From contig OZ020269.1 of assembly GCA_963971225.1 (NCBI GenBank), positions 19,094,921-19,158,920 on the forward strand: 64,000 nucleotides of DNA, written 5' to 3'. Of the stretch, positions 1 through 12,832 are shown piece after piece (the stretch's first letter is position 1; each line of letters starts with the position of its first letter). A program made the translations under genes and the position numbers. The notes below the pieces were generated by a model, which saw only the letters and a list, made by a program, of their open reading frames with translations, searched no databases and was not told the origin of the DNA. Source of the stretch: Melieria omissa. Lineage: Eukaryota; Arthropoda; Insecta; Diptera; Ulidiidae.

Positions 1-1083
1 GTTTGTTTGTTGTTTATTTACATAAAGTAAAATTCGTTTGTTGAAAAATTTTGATTTTGATGCATGATGTGGTGATTTTTATTTCAACTAGAAAGTTTCG
101 GTTTCGGCCGAATATTAAAAAAAAACAAAACCGAAACTCAGTTTCGGCCCAATAAAGTGGTTTCGGTCGGACACTTCTTCTGACAGACATAGGGTTGCAT
201 GGACCATGTCGAAATCAAATCAAAATCAGCACATTTTGCAGCTATCATTAGATTGGAGACCACCTGAATTATTTTTCAATGGAAAATATTTTTTTGTAAT
301 ATTCAACATTTCCTCAACATCTCAAGCAGAGATGAACTTTTATGAAAAAAGTATTAAATGAAGATTTCGTGTTTGAGGCTTTTTTTTTTGGGGGGGAAGT
401 TTTGAGAAAGCTGTTTTGTTTTGAAACCCCCCCTTAACTTTTAATGAGGAATATTTTCCAAAAATATAGTAGTATTTTTTGGAATATTTTATTCAATACA
501 AGACTTTTATGAAAACATTTTCCGAAAAACATAAATAAGGGTGGTGAGGAAAGGGGGAAGGGGGTTCATGTGCATACAAAAAATATTCACATTTTTAATG
601 CAAACAACTTTGTCCTAGACATCGAAGCTTTAGGTCTTCAAGTTTTCATACTTTCCGTGTAAAGGTCTATAAGGACCTCTTTAAAATTTATGTACAAATT
701 ACAAAAAACTCAGGCGTGGTGAAATATTACTTTGCTCGGCAAAAATGATCTGTACGACGTCCTCTTTCAGAAATATACGGTCGTTACTCTGTTGCAGAAA
801 TGCTGTTGTACAGTGTAATCATTATCTATTATCTATTTTTCTGCTCTTCGACCAGAACCATTGCCAGACACTGTACGTTTTGCCTCGAAAGCTGTCTTAT
901 ATAACTGCGTGTGTACTTCTTTTGTGCTACAATGCTGTTTTAACTATGGTTGCACAATTAATGAGAGAATGACTAATGAACTGAATAGGCGACTTTATCA
1001 TACAATAATGCGCATAAAAATCTTATAAATTATATATGCTACTTATGTGCTAGAGATATCCGCTCGGCTGTTGTGCAATTTAC
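1..1083. other. Non-coding DNA left of the host exon
   Basis: No coding region is supported here. Bases 85-175 carry a cluster of GTTTCGG and CCGAAAC words in both orientations, a small fold-back that could be a worn transposon end. Homopolymer G and C runs lie at about 390-435, with a second G-rich stretch at 540-565. The 75-codon frame at 745-972 has no coding signature. Read on the minus strand, 1083 downward is the intron that follows the exon at 1084. Confidence 0.5.
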
Positions 1084-1344
1084 CTCATCGCTGTAGAACA
1101 CGGACGAGGCGTGCGTGCTGACGGTGACGCAGATGGTGCCGCGTCGCATCGACTTCAACGAGCCCTTCGACACTTTGCGCACGCGTATCGACTTGAGCGA
1201 CCTGGAGCGCTGCAGCTCCATGTTCGGATAGAGCGGATCGGGTGAGGTGGGTGTGGTGGAATGGGGCGAGTTGGATGCCGACGAGGGTCCATGCAGGCTG
1301 AGCAGGCTGAGGTGGGATTTGACGCGCAGCAGAAACGCGTGCAT
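1084..1344 (-). CDS. Host protein-coding exon, gene not recognised
   Basis: The minus strand reads about 87 codons, from a possible ATG at 1344 to GAT GAG at 1084, followed at once by GTAAAT, a good insect 5' splice donor (GAG|GTAAAT). Codon choice is strongly biased to C/G in third positions (CTG, GTG, CGC, TCG, AAG), unlike the AT-rich surroundings. The peptide is low in hydrophobic runs and rich in Ser, Arg and Lys; it includes SNSPHSTTPTSPDP and then RSRSLKSIRVRKVSKGSLK, which look like basophilic-kinase phosphorylation sites. The 5' edge is uncertain. Either translation starts at 1344, or an acceptor lies at CTCAG (1307), with the branch-point-like CTAAC some 45 bases upstream at about 1353-1357; the exon would then be 1084-1306. 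I cannot name the gene. Whichever edge holds, the rest of the gene lies left of the window and any 5' exons to the right. Confidence 0.65.
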
Positions 1345-2489
1345 GTGCAGGGCAGTTAGCGGGAAGGATAACCACAACAAAGTATATGAAATAAAATATA
1401 TAAAACGGCAAGAGGAAGCGCGCAAATTTTGCACTGGAATGTTTTGCTTTGTACACTTTGGAATAATTTTGCACTAATTTGTTTTCACATCGAGCGGTGG
1501 CAGAAAATTTGTACTCAGTCGGTTTGGATTGTGGTTTCTTGGCATTTTCATTTTTTGTTTTACGCTTTCACTGTTATGTAGAATTGTGCAAATTATGGTT
1601 TTGTTGAATTGTGTGCACATGACACATTCGCGTTACGGTAAAAATAAAACAAAAACCATAGATTAGAAAGAAGTTGAGTGTCGGTTGATTGCGGCGCGCG
1701 AAACCGGAAAATCTTTGCAGCAAAACAGCCAGAAAGTTAATGCGCACGTTGGTTGTTGTTGCTGTTGTTGTTATAGTTGGCCAAACAACAGAGGCGTTGT
1801 TGAATGGCTCATTTCATTTGAAAGCCGAGACAGCACAATTGTCATTAATCAAGCCAACAACTCGAGCGCTAAAACGCTTTGCTTTTGATATGTCTTCGGA
1901 TTTTTTTTCATGCTCGAGTCATGTGTGTTTCTTTTTTGCGCTTCTTTAATGAGTTTCTTGTACTTCGAGTTACTGTTTGTTGTTGTTTTATGTTGTTTAT
2001 TATTCTTGCAGCTATTTAAGATTTGTCCATTATACAAGCGCACATACACACACACACGCACAAGAAAAAGACACTCATACACATATAGAAGAACTGGCAG
2101 CGCAGTCATTGCACCAACATTGCTCTGATAGCAAAGCAATCGGCAGCAACAGCAGCAATATCAACGACAACATATACCATATTGTTGTTGTAAAAAGCGC
2201 AAAATGCGTGCAATTGGCATTTGCTGTCGTTACTGAAGCCGCATTTATTGCACGCAGACATCAACAAACACACACAGACACACTCATCGATACAAGCAGT
2301 GCACATTTATAGACAATTCGAGGCAGCGTTTTTGGTAAAGCAAGCTGAAGCACAAGTGGCCAACAACAAATGCAGAATGGAGAGTTAAATGTCTGTCAGA
2401 AATGGTGATAATGCCAACTTTTATGGTGAACGCTACTACTGATGGATTTGTTGGCAGTAAACAATGGCTGACGATCGCTTTGGAGCAAT
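1345..2489. other. Intron-like DNA with CA and triplet microsatellites
   Basis: Several short frames occur on both strands, but they follow GTT/GCT triplet runs near 1750-1775 and CA runs near 2045-2090 and 2265-2285. No frame keeps a coding-like codon pattern. A pyrimidine tract and CTAAC lie just upstream (minus sense) of the exon at 1306/1344. Confidence 0.4.
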
Positions 2490-3440
2490 GATCAGTGCGA
2501 GTCAGAGATTCAAGGGTTCGTATAGCCAACTCAGTTAATATCAAAGACCAATTCTTTGATGGTTGCTTTCTTGACAGATTTCCCAAGAGAAAATGGTTTA
2601 GTATAAAAACTCTTTCGAAATTGAATAAGAAATGAAATAAGTCTCTTACTCGGCGCCGTCAGAAATTTTTCGAGTAGCTGGAGTACGTCTCAGAAGGTCA
2701 AGGGTTCGTATCGCCAACTCAGCTAATACCAAAGACCAACTTAACTTACTTAACTTAACTTACGTAACTGAATACATCTCAGAGGGTAATGGGTTCGTAT
2801 CGCCAACGCAGTTAGTATCAAAGATCAATTTATTTTGATGGGTACTTTCTGGGAAGGTTCTCAGAATAAAATGGTTAATTAAAACTCAAACAACTCTTTT
2901 AAAATTGGCATAGAAATGTAATTATGTCAAAGTCTCTCGATCTGTGTTATCAGAAATTTTTAGTAAGTGGATCACGTGTCAGAGGGTCATGGGTTCGTAT
3001 CGCCCAAAAAACCAGTTCTTTGATGGTTGCTTTCTTGACAGATTTTGTATGATAAAAGGGTTGAGTAAAAATCATTACAACGCTTTTGAAATTGGCATAG
3101 AAATGTAATAAAGTCAAAGTCTCTCGCTATGCGGTATCAGAAATTTGTCGAATCTAAGAACGTAGGTCCCATTGAATTAACTAGGACATCTTATTTTATG
3201 AGGCATGAACCCAAAAGATGGTTCGACTTTTCCCTCTATGGATCAAATACTGGTTAAAATTTGCATAGAAATGTAATTAAGTCAAAGTCTCCTGCTCTGC
3301 ACTATCAGAAATTTGTCGAATCTAAGAACGTAGATCCCATTGAATTTACTAGGACATACAGCATCGTCTTTCATGAAATATGAACCCAAAAGATATTTCG
3401 ACTTTCCCCACTATAGAAGAAATATTGGCTAAAAAAAACA
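2490..3440. repeat. Degenerate tandem repeat block with tRNA T-arm-like words
   Basis: At least four imperfect copies of one module lie head to tail. The word GGGTTCGTATCGCC or a close variant recurs near 2513, 2702, 2790 and 2992, each preceded by a CAGAGGGTCA-like word. The word AAGTCAAAGTCTC recurs near 2920, 3110 and 3280. The last two units also share TCGAATCTAAGAACGTAG and ACCCAAAAGAT. Spacing varies from about 90 to 280 bases, so the copies have diverged and lost segments. GGGTTCGTATC resembles a tRNA T-loop/B box, so a tRNA-derived origin is possible but unproven. Confidence 0.6.
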
Positions 3441-5235
3441 TTTTGGCCATGTCAACCAGCAAATAGACGGTTTAACTTCTGCGCTACGCAACAATTGAAA
3501 TTGAACTCAAATTTGAAAATATTGCACCTACTGCACAGCAACACAACCTGCTGTCTGCAGCTTCCCTACCAACATTCATTTCACCCTTTGTCGCAGCTAT
3601 TTGCACTCAACAATGTCGTTGTCGTCGTAATATTATCGCTTAATCGCTGCGATGCGGACAACGTGACCAAGTTGAAAACCCAACGAGTAGCAACACAACA
3701 GCTCGCAGACAATAAAAACAATAAAACAAGCAGCATACAAATCGCAAAAGTGTCGTCGACTGCAGCTACCCCGGCTCCTGTTGACGAAAGCCAAACAGTG
3801 CAGCAGCCAAGTAAAAGCACCCAGCAACAACAATGCACAAAGCAAGCTAGCTAGAACGACAGTCAGCGACATCTTAAGCCGGCAGCAGCCACAGCATTAA
3901 TATTGAAATATAAAACAATGAATTAAAAGGAGCACACCGAGGCCAACGACAAATGAAAAGCCAGAAGAAGAAGTTGGCAAAAAGAAATTCCAGCTAGACG
4001 AGACACTTCAGACGTAGCGACAACACAGAACACAGGAGGGTAACATTACGTATGGAGAGACGGCGCTCGTGACTACTCTGTGTATATGTGTGTGTGTGAT
4101 TGGCATTGTTTACGCCGTTTTAGAAATCAACGCTGAACTTGACTCGCCAACAAGTGTCAAGTGGTTTTTGGCGGTTTGCAGTGAATTCACACGACATTCA
4201 AGTTGCGCTGAGGAATGCGCTGCTACTGCACATTCAGAATGAATGCACACAGCTTTAAAACTCCCCTAGAAATGTGAAAACACTTTGTAAATTGCACAAA
4301 AATGTCAACAATTATTGCAAGTAAACACAAAAAAGGGGAAACAAAAAAGTAGATAAATTTAGCAAAACTCATTAGTTTTTCAGGTGAAAATTTGACACGT
4401 GTAGATTGGCGCATTGTCATATTTTGTGCATATTTGCATGCACCTTTCCTGTTGTAGGTAAATATGTCAGTGTGTAAAATTACACATCATGACTGTCACG
4501 TACGTTGCTGTGAATAAGCAAAAAAGTTTGGAAAAAGATGCTTGGACATGAAGGAAATGACTAACATTAGAACGATTTGCTCAGAACTTTTGGTCTTGGA
4601 ATCACGGAGGGTAAAATTTGAAAGAACCAAGTTGAAAAAATTATTTCTACAACCTATTGCAAATTATTGTTACAACTTTAAATATTTTTTCTAAAGGAAA
4701 AGATTTTCCGTAAAAAATATTTTTTAATATTTTTGAAAAAACTTATGTGAACTTACGCTTAAGTGAGTATGTTAGAATAGATTTAAAGCAACTGACAACA
4801 AAAAACTTAGCAAATGTAGCAAAGATCCAAGATGCTCAAACCATTTTTTATCCTTCAAGCGGCACATATGATTGAAACATTTTTGATACCAAAATTATCA
4901 AACAGTATCAAATAGATTTTACAAATTCTTGCAACTTTTAACTGACAACGAACTCAAAAAAACTTGCAATAGAAACCATAAAAACCTCTGAGAGAAAAAA
5001 GCTGCTGCAAGTTTCTGCTGGTAACATTTTTACTTGCATGAATTTTCAGCTCATAAAACAGGATCAGCTGTCAAATTATCGCAAAAAAACCACATTTTTG
5101 TGTGTTAAGATTTTTTTTTAGCAATTCATTTAATTATTTCCAAATGCCGGGGCCCAGCTAAATGTTTCATGAACATGTTTTATAAACAAACGAACAATCG
5201 CCAATACCAACCGATCTAAAACAGGAGCACTTGTA
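3441..5235. other. Non-coding DNA, no recognisable element
   Basis: A 119-codon plus-strand frame at 3495-3854 follows CAG/CAA-rich sequence and has no recognisable domain. A TG run lies at 4081-4098. The rest is AT-rich single-copy-looking DNA. Confidence 0.35.
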
Positions 5236-5488
5236 CACTAAATCTATAGCCACTTGAAACATTTTTTTCCGACCAAATCCGACCTCAACCGACCAAATTA
5301 AAAATTTGCGTTTTTTTTAAGTCGTTTTGAAATTAAAATTTTATTTATTTTTTTATAAATTTTGTATACTAATTCACATCACAAAACTGACCGAAATTCG
5401 TTTAGGCTGACCAGCGGACCAATGTAAAAGAATCTGACCAAATTTGGTCCGAAAAGACCAAAAGCGGCAACTCCGTCTGTAGCTGATA
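5236..5488. mobile_element. Candidate hAT-like miniature element
   Basis: The two ends carry diverged inverted sequence. On the left, GCCACTT and then TTTTCCGACCAAAT; on the right, read in reverse complement, GTTGCCGCTTTTGGTC and then TTTTCGGACCAAAT. The right terminus reads like a common hAT start (GAGTTGCC...). I cannot see a clean 8-bp target duplication, so the boundaries are approximate and the call is tentative. Confidence 0.3.
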
Positions 5489-7449
5489 GGGTCAGAACAA
5501 AACTGAAAGTTCTTCTTTCCATGAAACACTTGTAACCCCAATTTTGGAATTCATTGAAATCAGAATAGAACTGGCATTCATTGAAATCAGAACAGAACTG
5601 AAAATTCTAGCTGATTTCTTCATAAGCAAACCTCGTATTCCAATACTGTAATTCATTGGAATCAGAACTGAACGCTGTGCCGTTGCTCATGAAATAGTTT
5701 CAAAATGATTAATTGTGAAATCCAGGTATGTTCTGTCTCTAAAGTGGCAAAATGCAATGAGATGACCATTTTAAAAGTGTGGCACAAACGTTTATAACTA
5801 TAGTGGCACACTTTGGGACATTAAGGACACTTAAGGGGTTTCAAACTCCCCAATTATTCAACTCCCCAATTACATTTTAGACGACAAATATGGTTTCAAA
5901 TGACATTGGACTCAAAAGTTGTGTCACTTCCCCGTCAGATCTCACCTAACCATTGATCTGAAGTGTAAGATTTGTCTACTTTAAGCTTTATTGTAAAATA
6001 TTTAAAAATTTAAAATCTTTTCTTTTTTGCAAAAAATTTGTTCAATGTACAATGAACCAACTAAATGCAATCATATCTGAACTAAAAAATATTATTTGAA
6101 ATATAATAAAATCAAATCTATACATTTCAAATTGTTCCCAACTGGTTCTCATAGGAAGAAACTATAGGTAATGGTAGTTTCCGTTTTGTGGAACAAAACA
6201 GAACTTTTGTAAAACTACTCTCTTCTCACATCGACAACTAAAAAAGAGACAAAAACAAGTGCTTTCAAACATACAAAATTGTTAACTGCAAACAAGTGCT
6301 CGTAGTTGTATTTATCCCTTAACATTTTATCTTATCAAACATTTGGCTAAAGTGATAAAACCGTTGTGCTACAGTTGTGTTGAATATTTTTTCGATTTTG
6401 CTAAAGTCTACACTAGTTAGGCGCACGTCAGCTGAATTATGCAAACATAGACACATAGACATGAAATTCGCCGGAAATACGCATGAATGTGATAAGTGCT
6501 GACAAATCATCAAGTGTTGTTTTTTTGACCAAAAATCCAAAATCTCATTAAGGTCATATCTATATGAGATCCCGCCGATATACAAACGATGAGTGTTGGA
6601 AAATTAACACAAGTGAAATAATATTTCAGTCAATAAATATTAATGAAGCGCAAATGTGGCCCAGACGGCGAGTGCTACGCGACAACCCACTTGTTTTTTG
6701 TTGTTTTTTTAAAAGCAACACTGTGTTTGTTATTTATTCCAAAATTGTTTAAATGACTGTTCACAGGTGTTGTTGGTGGTTGTTGATTGTATTTTTTCGT
6801 TGTTGTTGACATAACTGCCAAAAACCGAACGCACATCGCTGGCCATTTACATACATAAGTGTGTAAATAACCAAATGAAGGTAATAATTAATATGCATGC
6901 GACCGACAGTGTGTACGCTCGACCTACTTACACCTGACTGCCTAATGCTAACTAATGATAGAACGCGCGCCAAAGAGAGCAAAAAGTGAACAAGAGAAGT
7001 TAAACGATGCGAGAGATAGTGTGGAGTTCTAGTGAGAAAAAAAATGGGGTCATATATTTGTATTATCATAAATTTGATATGGATAGAACTTTTTTTTTCG
7101 AAAAAGATTTAAATTGTTCAGAGAAAAGTTGGGTATTTGAAAGTTGAAAACTTTTGCTAGATTTTTAAGCTGTGGTTTTGTTTTGAATTGAAAATTTGTT
7201 CAAAAACTTGCTTAAACCATAGCAAACCAACAAAAGGTTCAAATATAAGAATGCAGTAAAAATCCATTATTTTTTCAATAGAAGGCTTTAGTAATCTGTA
7301 TTTTGCGTTGTATAAATGCGTTTGAGTTATGTTGGAAAGCTTTAGAAAGATACGATTTCTTACAAACAAAACTTCTCAGACAGTTTTGTAATTGCTTCAC
7401 TCAGTTTTGTTTGGAAGCTTATAAAAGATCTGCACAAGTTAAGAGAAAA
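5489..7449. other. Non-coding DNA with small duplications
   Basis: A 27-bp direct duplication built on ATTCATTGAAATCAGAA lies at about 5550-5605, with a third diverged copy near 5651. CTCCCCAATTA is duplicated at 5848-5872. The stretch GACAAATATGGTTTC near 5883 recurs at about 50991 with similar following sequence, so it belongs to a dispersed repeat. Nothing else stands out to 7449. Confidence 0.4.
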
Positions 7450-7740
7450 TACGCCATGGTTTACATTTCTTCTTCGATGAAGGCGAAACCACAGGTGAGG
7501 TGGTTAAAAGTTTGAATGATGTGTATGGTTCTAATATGATAAAAGCCATTTAAGAGGCAATTTTGGTTTCTTCGACTCCATTTCGGTAACTTGCCAATGT
7601 TGCAGCACGCTCTGGAAAGCCAATTGTCGAAAGTGTCGATAATATTGTTACAAAAATGACTTCTTTAAGTTCGTTTGGATTGTGCTTGAAAATAAAACCA
7701 CTTAAATTACTCATTGATGCTTCCTTCTCGTTAAATTAAA
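7450..7740 (+). pseudogene. Decayed mariner transposase relic, N-terminal part
   Basis: Across two frames the plus strand reads fragments resembling a mariner transposase N-terminal region: GEVVKSLNDVYGSN, then ARSGKPIVESVDNIV, then LSSFG and LKIKPLKLLI. These match the order of the first helix-turn-helix, the SGRP-type linker and the second helix-turn-helix of mellifera-type mariners, as I know that family. No catalytic domain follows and I see no terminal repeats. It lies far from any host coding sequence. The call rests on motif order only. Confidence 0.45.
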
Positions 7741-9330
7741 AAAAAAAATGAAAAAACCTGGACTAATTTTTACAAATCTCAATTTTTGCAAATCTCCATC
7801 AATTGGCAACCAAAAGCCCAAATGCAAAGCTTATAATGTCACCTTTCGGAGAAAACAACGCATTTCAAATACACAAATTAAATTAAATATTCTTTTTATT
7901 GTCTAGAGATTTTGTAATGAATTCACTAAAAACCAAAAATCTATGTCAACTTGAACGCTTATCAGCATTTAGAAAATTTCACTTTTACCGCCAAATAAAC
8001 AAAAATGCTAAAAAACACTTTAATTAACAACTTCTTTCACTTTTGCTTCGCTTGTGGCGATAACTCAAGCGGCACAAACAATCCACAATCAACTAGAAAC
8101 AAAAGTGGCGGCAAAATCAACTGCGGCCACTTCCAAAATTCTACTAGTTGCCCAATTTGGTGTTGTTTTTGCAATGGTTGCCAACGTTTTTGTTGGACCC
8201 ACCTCCGCCGTTCGCATTCTTTTGTATTTTCGCATTTTGTATTTTCACTTTCAATTTATGGTGTTGTTGTTTTTGTTGTTGCCACTATCAATGACATTGT
8301 TGTTGTTATTGCCATTTTTGCGCCAACATTTATTGTTATTGTTGGCTATTATTAATTTTTTGTTTTTGTTGGTGACATTCTATTTTTTTTTTGTTATTTC
8401 GCTTTCTAAGTGAACAACAGTTCATTTCTTCCGCTTTCGGTTCGGTTTCAGCATTTTGCTGACTATAATTGTGTATTGTTATTTAAATTTGCGTGACTTT
8501 TTCTATTCACTACATTCTTGTGCGACTGTTTGTGCTTTTGTTATTTTATTAATGATGCGTAAATTTTGCAGCTGCCGTGTCAATCGAAAAGTCAATTAAA
8601 TTTTGTGCTCTTGAACGCTCAATTACATTTAATTGGCATTTAATTGATTAAGCGATTCGATGGGCTAAAATTAAAAAAAAAATGCCGCATTCAAAGCTGA
8701 GAAAAAAACAAAAAATAAAATAAAAAAACAACAACAATTAGTGACGAAAGTGAAGTGCGGAAGTGACGTTGAATGGCAGCTGAAAAGTGAAATTTTGGGT
8801 GTTTGATTTATGCGATTTGTTGGTGACTTTTAAATTGAATTCATTTGGCAAAATTGCAGCAATTTGGTATAAATTGTGTTGATTTTTCAATGCACACTTG
8901 ATCAGCTGTTTGGCTTTGGACATGCAAGAATAATTGGCGTATTAAAGTTTTAGTGGAAAGTGTTAGTGTCAAACAGGCAGCAAAGCTTTTCAGTTTGGAG
9001 AAATTATTGAATAGTTTTAATAAACAATATTATTGCCAAAGATTAAAAAAATGGTTTTTTTTTTGCATAAAATGTTGATCACAGATTCAGTGACAACTCA
9101 ACTGCTTAAAGCCAAAGTGTTCATCAAAGCCAGTGTAACCTAATCTCAACCTATGAATGCATGAACGGCAGAATAAATTTCCATCAATTTAGAGCAAAAA
9201 ATTGTGAAATTATTCACACCAAACAATTATGCTTCACTGTCAGAGGTTCTGTTTCCGCGAAACATTCCCTATACATTTTGAGAAGGGTCCAGCTTATCTG
9301 GAAGCGAATGATTTTAAAAAAGACTGAAAG
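7741..9330. other. Non-coding DNA, no recognisable element
   Basis: The plus-strand frames at 8005-8413 are leucine/valine-rich products of GTT and TTG runs. The remainder is AT-rich and contains an A-run block at 8700-8740. I see no gene. Confidence 0.35.
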
Positions 9331-10250
9331 AGGTTTTGCCTGGCTTGGATATGTTTCCCATGAACAATGAAGCTCCGGCGAAAAAGATGTTCGAGGCAAT
9401 AGTTGGAGGTCTACAGCGAAGAAAAGAGTCCATGTTTCCGGTGAAAGAACCAAGTTTAAGATGTAAAAACATGTTTTGGACCAAATTGGTGGGATCAACC
9501 GGTCCTTTACCAGTTATGGACCAGTTTAGTAAGTAAGAACAGGTTTTGAAGTTAGGAATTAAATGTCTACTGAGATGCCACAATGCAGGAAATTGTTTTT
9601 CTGATCTGACAGTTCTTGTTTGAGTACCAACTCATACTTTGGACCCCTTTAAGAAGGCTCCATCTGAGAGCCAATGATTTTACAAAACTGAATGAAGTTT
9701 TGGCTCTCGTATAAACAATAAATCTCCGGCGAAAGTGATGTTGAAGGCGATAGTTCGAGGTCTACAGCGAAGAGAGAGGTCATGTCTCTGGTGGAAGGAC
9801 TGAGGTCAAGATGTACAGGTTTTAAAACTAGGAATCTAATGTCTACTGAGATGATCCGGCAGTTCTACCTAAACGTCGCTTTAAGAAGGCTCCATCTGAG
9901 AGCGAATGATGTTAGAAGACTGAATGAGGTTTTGGCTCTCGCATGAACAAAAAACTGTAGCGAAAAAGATGTTGAAGGCGATAGTTGAAGGTCTACAGCG
10001 AAGCTCTCTCTCATGTCTCGGGTGGAAGGACCAAATTCAAGATTTTCAGGTCTTAAAGCTAAGAATCAAACGTCTACTGAGATGCCACAAGGCAGAGAAT
10101 TGCTTCTCTGATCTGGCAGTTCTATCTAACCGGCGTTCGTTTGAGTGCCAACTCATACTTGGGACTCATACAAACTCCCATCTGGGAGCGAATGATCAAA
10201 TGTCTACTAAGATGCTACAAAGCTGAGAATCGCTTCTGTGATATGGTAGT
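9330..10250. repeat. Complex degenerate repeat, three units
   Basis: Three related units contain GGTCTACAGCGAAG at about 9407, 9757 and 9988. Each is preceded by CTGAAxGAxGTTTTG and by a GATGTTxxAGGC-type word, and followed by a GGTGxAAGxAC word. A second shared module (GTCTACTGAGATG, then TCTGATCTG, then GTACCAACTCATACTT) recurs at about 9563-9640, 9841-9870, 10070-10165 and 10202-10245. Stop codons interrupt every frame. Unit spacing is about 350 and 230 bases. I cannot assign it to a family; it could be a decayed transposon with internal duplications. Confidence 0.5.
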
Positions 10251-10740
10251 CCTAGCCTTTAATGAAAGAATACATTCATTAAGCCTTGGTTCTACTTAAC
10301 CGTCGCTCGATACAAGAACCTAAGATGGGCTAATGAAACCACAGAACGTAATGGGCACCGACTTTAAGAGAACTTCTTCCACCCAAACGTGTTGGGAACC
10401 ATGATTGTTGTTTTGAATGGGCACTTTATAATGGTTGCTTTTCAATGACTTGGGTTGAAACTCTATGGACGAGAAAGACAACTCTTCTACCCACTTCTAT
10501 GCACTTGTGCCGCTTCATCTAGAAGAAGAAAGACTCACTCACTAAATTTTTTCTTTGTGATTTTGGGGGTTCTAGCTGGTAGAACTATTTACAGTCAACA
10601 AGGCTTCACATCTGGAGTTTGAACTGTTTCATTGAATGAGCGGTCTTAAGCTCGATTGATTGTAGTATAGCAATGGGCCTTTATGGCCCAATTTTGCTCC
10701 GTTTTGGGGCAGCCACTCCCACCTTACTCAGCTATTGATC
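10251..10740 (+). repeat. Interspersed-repeat DNA with possible LINE 3' tail
   Basis: The short sequence AGCAATGGGCCTTTATGGCC at about 10672-10692 matches the terminal signature CACAATGGGCC...GGCCTxAGTG at the end of the non-LTR element near 61.7 kb. The DNA before it has a more balanced base composition than its surroundings but no open frame. This is probably an old LINE 3' end. Confidence 0.35.
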
Positions 10741-12832
10741 TCCGATTCAGATAAATCAAAAAAATAATAAGCAATAATAAGGGAATCAAAAAGCATAACT
10801 AAACTTTTTGTCAGATCTCATAATAGGAACTTGTTCTAAAAATTTTGACTTTCCTTAAATAAAAAAATTATAACAAAATTTCATGTACAGCAAACCAAAA
10901 CTATCATGGGACACTAACCAAAAACAATCGTCAATAAATTATTTTCGCATCTGATTTTAACTGAAATCCTTAAGTGAAAAACAAACCCAATAAAACTGAC
11001 AGACACCTGTTGAACATTGTTGAAGGGCGCACACAACGAGCGAAATGTTACTCAATGCAGGCCGGAAGTAGCGCTCAATGCGTCATACAGCTGTGCAGGC
11101 AAAGGCATAAGACGAGAACAAAGGAAGCGCTGTCGCTACGATTTGAAGGGAGCGGCAAGAAAGCAAGAAAAGCGACACAGACAACTGATAAAACCAACAC
11201 ACGCGCGCCAGCACGACGATTGGATAAATTTTGGGCCCATGTGCTGGGGAAAGTCTATGATGACATACACTTAAGGAATTTAATCAGACAACAGACATTT
11301 CGAATATTTTGGTTTCTTTTTTTAGAAAGAGAATCATTTTCTCTCTCTCGCTCTGTCCTTCAATCACAACAAGTGCTCAACGCATGTTTTCCGTTACACA
11401 AAAAAATGGAAAAATTGAATTTATTTGACAAGCGGTCATTCAAAATTGTTTCAATTTTCGTTCTTATATATGTTTGTGTATTTCATTTAGTGTAAAATCT
11501 CTTTCAATTTGTTAACACTTTGAAGTAATTACAAGCCGATTTTTTTCGTCTGACAGTTACACATAAAATACACATAGAATGTACAACATGTTCTCATTTA
11601 ATTTCCGACAATTTAGACAGCCGGCTACAAAAGCAAATTGCGTTGGCAACACTAGAGACACAAACACACACACAGAGCCGCTACTGTGTCGCCTATTCAT
11701 TGGTGGCATGTTGAATCATTTATTGTGGTGGCTGCTGTTACTGCTGCTGCTGTTGTTGTTGTTGTTTCGTTGGCTATTTATATTCTCAATTTTTTAATTT
11801 CGCCTCTTGCTGCTTGCTTGCTGGCAGTTTTGCTTTATTTATAAAATAATCAATGAATTTTCCGCGTGTTTTTGCCGTAACCAAGATTAGCCAAGTTATT
11901 TGGGTCGGGTGATAAAGCAGAATGTTTTCAAAAGCCATTTTTCTTAAAGCACACACACACACACAACAACAAAAAGCGTTGCGAAACTTGACAACGATTT
12001 TTTTTGTGATTTTTCATTTGATCAAAACATGGTTATTTGGTTAGTTTTGTTGGTGAAATTTTCAAAATTAACGGCCAATTCAACACTTTGTCACACACAC
12101 TGCCACATATACGCACAACTGGCACACGAACTTAGCCGCGACGCGATTCCGACCCACTAAGGCAGCTGAGGGTTTCGGCCCAACTGACTAACAACGTGTG
12201 CTGTGCGGTTATTCACGGCAGCAACGATGACGACGACAACGCTGCCAGACAAATTCAATTAACGTAAATACAAAACAACAACAACAACAATAAGCTGTAA
12301 ATACCCTTTTTGCTAACCGTTTTTGTCGCGGCTGCGATTTTTGCTCTCTTTTACGCGCTCGCGTCCACACTAAAACCTTTTTCTAATCACACCGAAAGCA
12401 GCTGTTCAGTGTTCGGAGGGAAGAGCGTGAAAACAAAATCGCACAGCTCACATTGCGACCACAACAACAGCGGCGGCGACAGGTGGAAATTTCATATTTG
12501 AAAGCAATAAGCAAAAAAAAAAACAATCGAAAATATTATCGCTGGCGTAACTATTTGTTGTTGCTCTAGTTATGGTGCAATAATTGCAGACATTGTTGTT
12601 GTTGTTGTTGATGCGCGTGACAGTAGTGATGATTTATTAGAACTAATATTTTTTTTGTAGATTTGTTTTTGTTAATTATTTTTGTTTTCGACGCCACTTG
12701 TCACTTGGCGTTTGGTCGGTCGATCGGGCGGTGGTCGTGTGTGGCGCTAGTCGACCGACAACAGCCGTGTGCGTGTCGCTACTTGAGTTTGTGTGGGTGT
12801 GCGGCTAACAAACAAACTGTGCATTTGTATTC
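10741..12832. other. Non-coding DNA with a GC-rich promoter-like patch
   Basis: The 173-codon plus-strand frame at 10974-11495 shows no domain or codon bias and is probably chance. CA runs occur at 11650-11675 and 11950-11968. Bases 12090-12300 are relatively GC-rich with CAACGATGACGACGACAACG-like triplets, and 12690-12790 is GC-rich with GTGTG motifs. Either patch could be an untranslated exon or promoter, but no start signal is decisive. Confidence 0.35.

Noticed and set aside
10974..11495. 173-codon plus-strand open frame
   Set aside because: No recognisable motif, ordinary AT-rich codon mix and an abrupt change in composition halfway through.
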